From Candolleomyces eurysporus (taxonomy: Eukaryota > Basidiomycota > Agaricomycetes > Agaricales > Psathyrellaceae), in assembly GCA_027579435.1 (NCBI GenBank), contig JANBPK010000862.1, positions 1 through 64,000 on the forward strand: a stretch of 64,000 nucleotides of DNA. The letters are read 5' to 3'. A program made the translations under genes and the position numbers. Shown here piece after piece: positions 60,015 through 64,000 of the stretch. Within the stretch, counting starts at the first letter, position 1, and every line of letters begins with the position of its first letter. The notes beneath the pieces are model-generated. The model made no database searches. It saw nothing but the letters and a program-made list of their open reading frames with translations, and had not been told where the DNA came from.

Positions 60015-60416
60015 GTGTGGCAAGCCATGGACATGGCGTTTGGCATTCTCCTCCGATGCCATTGCCCATACCCCAATGTAGTTATCACGATCTCCTGCCC
60101 TTGATCATGTCGTGAAGGCCTGCTAATGCTCTTCGGATTTTGTTATGCTGGACGCTCTTGCCCTTTCTGTGCTCATCCCCAGGTTTCGGACTATTTCAGA
60201 TATTATGTTTGTTGTTTAGTCTTTCCGCATTCCAGCTATTTGTATTGACACTATTCACCTTGCCTCTGTCATGCTACTCTTAATTCTTGACATTTGTACA
60301 TATCTATTCGCCACACCTCTGTATGATTCTTGGACTTTGCCTCCCTTTGCTTCCGAACCACTGCGCTGCTCTCACACACGGACTTACGTATGATCAGCCA
60401 ACCAAGCATGCGATAA
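60015..60416. other. Intergenic before LINE
   Basis: T-rich sequence with no supported coding. It separates the repeat-rich gene from the 5'-truncated LINE. Confidence 0.4.
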
Positions 60417-61097
60417 GGAATAAGTAGCAAAATTCATTCGTTCCACCTGCCTCGAGCACAGCCATCGAGCGTCAAGAATTTCAGATGGATTAAGCCAGAA
60501 AACTGGAGGAAACAAACCCAGAGACTCGCACACCTCATCCTCATCCTCACCCTCAACAACCCTAAAGCGGCCAACGACGTGATAAACTGAGGAGTATTCA
60601 TTCACTCCCAATGGAGAGCGGTTGAGAAATGCAAGAGGGACCCAATACGCTGTCTCAGATGCCACGGATGGAACCATATGGCCAGGGAATGCAAGAAGGA
60701 CACGGACATCTGTGGCACCTGCGCAGGAGAACACAGAACATCGCAGTGCAACAGCCCAGACGCACTTCTGTGCATCTCCTGCAACATGGAGGGTCATCCC
60801 AGCTGGGACAGGACGTGCCCAGCCTTCGAGAAGCGTCGTCAGGAACTCGACAAAAGGATACCAGAGAACGCACTACCCTACTACCCCACAGAGGAATCAT
60901 GGACGTGGCTCCCAGACTCGCGAAATATACAGCCGGCTCAGCAACACCCTCCAGCGGCGCAGGACGACCTCGCAAACTACACGAAACGGAAATTAACTCA
61001 GAGGGAGAGGAAAGCCGCCAGGAAAGCGGAGGGGAGGGCCACCAGAGAGAACGGGGTAGACGAGAGAGAGAGAAAGACAGGCAGGAAGAGGAACTAG
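60417..61097 (+). pseudogene. LINE ORF1 (gag-like, CCHC zinc knuckles)
   Basis: One frame runs from after a stop at 60416 to 61097. It starts inside the protein (VKNFRWIKPENW, QRLAHLILILTLNNPKAAND), meets a TGA at 60588-60590, then continues with knuckles CLRCHGWNHMAREC, CGTCAGEHRTSQC and CISCNMEGHPSWDRTC. It ends in a highly charged tail. The 5' end is missing and the stop inactivates it. ORF1 proteins of this kind bind the element RNA. Confidence 0.8.
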
Positions 61098-61152
61098 AAG
61101 TCAGACAGGAGGAAGTAGACTGGGACACGATGGTCAACCAAGCCAATAGCCA

Positions 61153-62751
61153 ATGAATAGCACAACCGAGAGAGCGGCAACAGGATCAGGCGAGGAGGGG
61201 AAGCAACTTCGAATACTTCAAGTTAACCTCAACAGGTCACCAACAGCACACTGGGAACTACTCAACTCGGGGCTGGCAAACCTATGGGATATAATCCTAA
61301 TACAGGAGCCAAGTCAGAACTACTACAACCACTCTGCAACAGCACCAGGCTTCAGACAGATTTACCCAAGCGACAAGGCAAGGTCGAAGAACGGCGGAAG
61401 GTTCCACTCCGGAATCTGGGTCAACCAACAAATCAGCACGAACTCGTGGAGGGAATACAAGATACATGACGACCCCAACTTCACGGCCATCCAAATCCTG
61501 AGCGAATCTGGCCCCCTCACCATCATCAACATATACTTTGACGTCAAGAGAACAGAGGGAGAGGCTGAAGGGGTACTGCGGAAATTCATGCTGGAACATA
61601 GGGATAAGATTTATGGTGAAGGAAAACACGTACTCCGGCAAGGCGATTTCAACAGACACCACTCCATGTGGGACAACGACGAGGACGACAGACTCTTCAC
61701 GAGAGCAGCACTGGACAAAGCTCAGATTCTAATCAATCTACTGGGCGACTGGGAGATGGAAATGATACTCCCAAAAAGCATCCGCACACTCCAGCACTTC
61801 AGAATGAAGGATTGGTCAAGACCCGATAACGCTTTCATCACAGGTAATAGTACGGACATGGTGATTCGATGCGAAGCAGCCCCAACCAAGAAGATAGTCC
61901 TCACCGACCACATGCCCATCGAAATCGTACTTAACGTGAGCAAGACCCAGGCTACCTCAGTAACGACCAGGAACTTCAGAAAGACGAACTGGGAAGATTT
62001 CAACCAAGAGCTGGAGCAACAGATGAAGAACATCAACACAGGCGAAATCCTCACCAAGGACGAATTCACAGAGCGAACGGATCACCTCATCCAGGCTATA
62101 CAGCACGCGATCAATAAAGCGGTCCCCACATGCATTTACACCATCCATACAAAGTGATGGTGGACAAAAGAGCTAGACAACATTGTGAAGGAAAAGAACA
62201 AGCTACGTAACACCTCTGAACGGTTCCGAGCATGGGATGACCACCCCGTTCACAGGCAGAAAGTGCAGATCGAGCGCCAACTAGCAAAACTCATTCTCAA
62301 GACCAAGGAGGAGCACTGGGATGAGTACGTGAGCGGAACAGCAGCTGAGATGATGTGGAATGTCAACAGGTATCTCAAATCACCAATCGGAGACGGAGGA
62401 AAACCCAGGATACCAACCCTCAAGCTCACGGCCCAAGGAACGACGGAAGACGTAGTAACGAATGAGCAAAAAGCGAAGGTGCTAGCCGATGCCTTCTTTC
62501 CCAAGAAACCAGAAGGGCTACAACCACAACAAGATTACAATTACGAACACCCGCTGGAAGTGTTACTGCCAATCACGGAAGATAGGATAAAAGAACACAT
62601 CGCAAAACTCTCACCACATAAAGCCCCCAGGCTCGACGGTATCCCCAATATAGTCCTCCAGAAATGCGCTGACGTACTCTCTCCCCATCTAGCCTCAATC
62701 TTCAACGCAATATTTAACCTCGACGTATACTATCAAGGCTGGAGGGACTGA
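61153..62751 (+). pseudogene. LINE ORF2 N-terminal part: endonuclease and start of reverse transcriptase
   Basis: Met at 61153 opens an endonuclease/exonuclease/phosphatase-fold domain with LRILQVNLNRS, ILIQEPSQN, GDFNRHHSMW and LTDHMPIEIV, supplying the expected catalytic Asn, Glu, Asp/Asn and Asp-His. A TGA at 62155-62157 interrupts the linker just before WWTKELD. The frame then continues through ILKTKEEHWDEYV and LSPHKAPRLDGIPN, the first reverse transcriptase block, to a stop at 62749-62751. The enzyme nicks target DNA and primes reverse transcription; this copy cannot. Confidence 0.85.
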
Positions 62752-63079
62752 GCCCCCTTCCCAGGAGCAAATCAGCGATGAAGCAGAAGATCAGAACCGA
62801 GGCCAAGGCGAGATGGAAAAGAGAATGGAATGTATCCCCGAGGAAACAAAAAATGGAGAAGATCGACGCCGAGTTTCCATTCAAGAGGTTCAGAGCGACG
62901 TCAGACAAGTGCACAAGACGTAGGATGCGGAGGCGGGAGACAGTCAAGCACTACCTCTTCGAACGCCCGGCATACAAAAAANGACAGAAACGATGGCCCG
63001 AAAGCACGGCAAACTGAGAGGGGATCTAAAGAAGATACTATCCAACGAAAAAGCAACCAAGGAGCTTCTGCAACCATGA
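62752..63079 (+). pseudogene. LINE ORF2 C-terminal remnant
   Basis: After the deletion point the sequence encodes MKQKIRTEAKARWKREW, AEFPFKRFRATSDKCTR, then ETVKHYLFERPAYKK, the usual C-terminal end of fungal LINE ORF2 with its Cys/His finger partly lost. The N at 62992 follows an A run and changes frame; dropping it and shifting once more recovers RKHGKLRGDLKKILSNEKAT, the typical tail. Confidence 0.7.
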
Positions 63080-64000
63080 TGCCTGGATCTACTATCTTCG
63101 TGGTTACCCCGACCAAGACTTCGTCAACACAATCTCACACATCATCCATCATGGCGCCAATATCGGCTACTCTGGCAACCATTCCCACTCTCAGTCGTGC
63201 TCAAACCTCAAATCCGCGCTCGAGCATTCAGATCAAATCAGTGCAGATATCGACCTGCAGACAACTAGCCGCCGCACTCTCGGACCATTTGACTCGCCCC
63301 CTCTCGCCCATTTCCGCACATCACCGCTTGGCGCAGCCACTCGCAAACATTCTTCCAAAATCCGCCGGATTCATCATCTCTCATGGCCAGAAGGTGGCTC
63401 AGTCAATGATGGGATCCCATCCGACGAAGGAACTATCAACTATGACTCCTTTCGTTGCGCAGTATCCGACTTAATTGCATCAGGACGCGGCTCTCTGATG
63501 GTCAAACTTGACTTGGAGCAGGCATTTCGCCACATCCCTGTCCGGCACGCAGACTGGCACCTTCTTGGGTTTCACTGGGAAGAAAAGTTTTACTATGACA
63601 TCGTTCTCGCGTTTGGGCTCCGCTTGGCCCCCTACATCTTCAATCTCTTCGCGGAGGCTCTGCATTGGATCCTCGAACATCACATCCCCGCGCGTTTCCG
63701 TCACTACCTCGATGATTTCCTCGCGATTTTCTCACCAGAAACACCCCCTTCGCTCGTGGCTGAGGCTCTCAACTGGATGCTTGAGCTTGGTCGACTGCTC
63801 GGCCTTCAGTTTCAGGATTCTAAAACAGAAGGCCCTTCCACATGCATTGAGTTCCTGGGCATTGAACTCGACTCCGTCACCATGGAGGCGCGATTATCAG
63901 TCAGTAAACTCACTGACCTCCGGGACACTCTTACCGAGTGGTCCACACGCTCTCACTGCACTTTACGCGAACTCGAACAGCTCACAGGCTATCTGCAATT
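63072..64000 (+). mobile_element. DIRS-like retroelement reverse transcriptase, cut by LINE junction and window end
   Basis: An uninterrupted frame runs from 63030 past the end of the window. Element-like sequence starts about 63072 (HDAWIYYLRGYPDQDFVNTI). It continues with LGPFDSPPLAHFRTSPLGA, IHHLSWPEGGSVNDGI, LMVKLDLEQAFRHIPV, FYYDIVLAFGLRLAPYIFNL, then the catalytic RFRHYLDDFLAIF and CIEFLGIELDS. The order of blocks, with the SVND step and LDDF in place of the usual YxDD, fits the DIRS-type reverse transcriptase/RNase H proteins of basidiomycetes, which normally carry a tyrosine recombinase. That part lies outside the window, so the class is not proven. Confidence 0.75.

Larger units (their letters stand above)
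60417..63079 (+). mobile_element. Non-LTR retrotransposon (LINE, Tad-like), truncated and internally deleted
   Basis: The element has an ORF1 with three zinc knuckles and an ORF2 with an AP-type endonuclease, the start of a reverse transcriptase, and the far C-terminal zinc-knuckle region. Most of the reverse transcriptase and any RNase H are missing: QGWRD at about 62750 is followed directly by the C-terminal segment KIRTEAKARWKREW. A second small deletion lies within the C-terminal finger (only ETVKHYLFERPAY remains). The last LINE-like residues, LSNEKATKELL, end near 63070, where sequence of another element begins. The Tad assignment is from general architecture and is tentative. Confidence 0.8.

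Overview
The window is nuclear DNA of a filamentous basidiomycete, most likely a mushroom-forming agaricomycete. Genes carry many short GT-AG introns (about 40-70 bases). The recognisable families are basidiomycete ones: Plavaka/KDZ transposases, DUF6698-like proteins, a multi-pass membrane family with a TTWFVVQCIARG block, and large proteins with an SWWP end. There are no bacterial operons. Single Ns and one-base frame breaks sit beside homopolymers, so part of the apparent gene damage is probably sequence error.

Layout. 1-4.7 kb: a DUF6698-like gene and a cysteine-rich gene on the plus strand. 5.0-9.5 kb: an intact 11-exon Plavaka transposase gene. 10.2-22.0 kb: a large inverted duplication; each ~5.0 kb arm holds a membrane-protein gene and a gene for a 168-residue protein of unknown function. 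23.4-28.6 kb: a PAP2 phosphatase gene, a diverged relative of the 168-residue gene, and a 519-residue unknown gene. 28.7-29.7 kb: a Tc1/mariner transposase gene. 29.8-37.5 kb: gene-poor, with fragments that include the C-terminal end of a serine palmitoyltransferase LCB1-like protein. 37.8-42.9 kb: a second, different Plavaka transposase gene on the minus strand with one homopolymer frame break. 43.3-56.4 kb: lineage-expanded families: a coiled-coil protein, the SWWP protein, a large protein with a probable Fe(II)/2-oxoglutarate dioxygenase core (TET/JBP-like), and a second cysteine-rich + DUF6698-like pair. 57.9-60.0 kb: a repeat-rich gene ending in CxxC motifs. 60.4-64.0 kb: an internally deleted LINE fused at its 3' end to a DIRS-like reverse transcriptase that runs off the window.

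How it fits together. Ordinary housekeeping genes are few. The window mixes mobile elements with fast-expanding families of unknown role. The points most worth following are the DUF6698/cysteine-rich pair found twice with conserved exon structure, the dioxygenase-like gene lying among Plavaka elements and sharing an intergenic region with a cluster of 15-bp palindromes, and the large inverted duplication.
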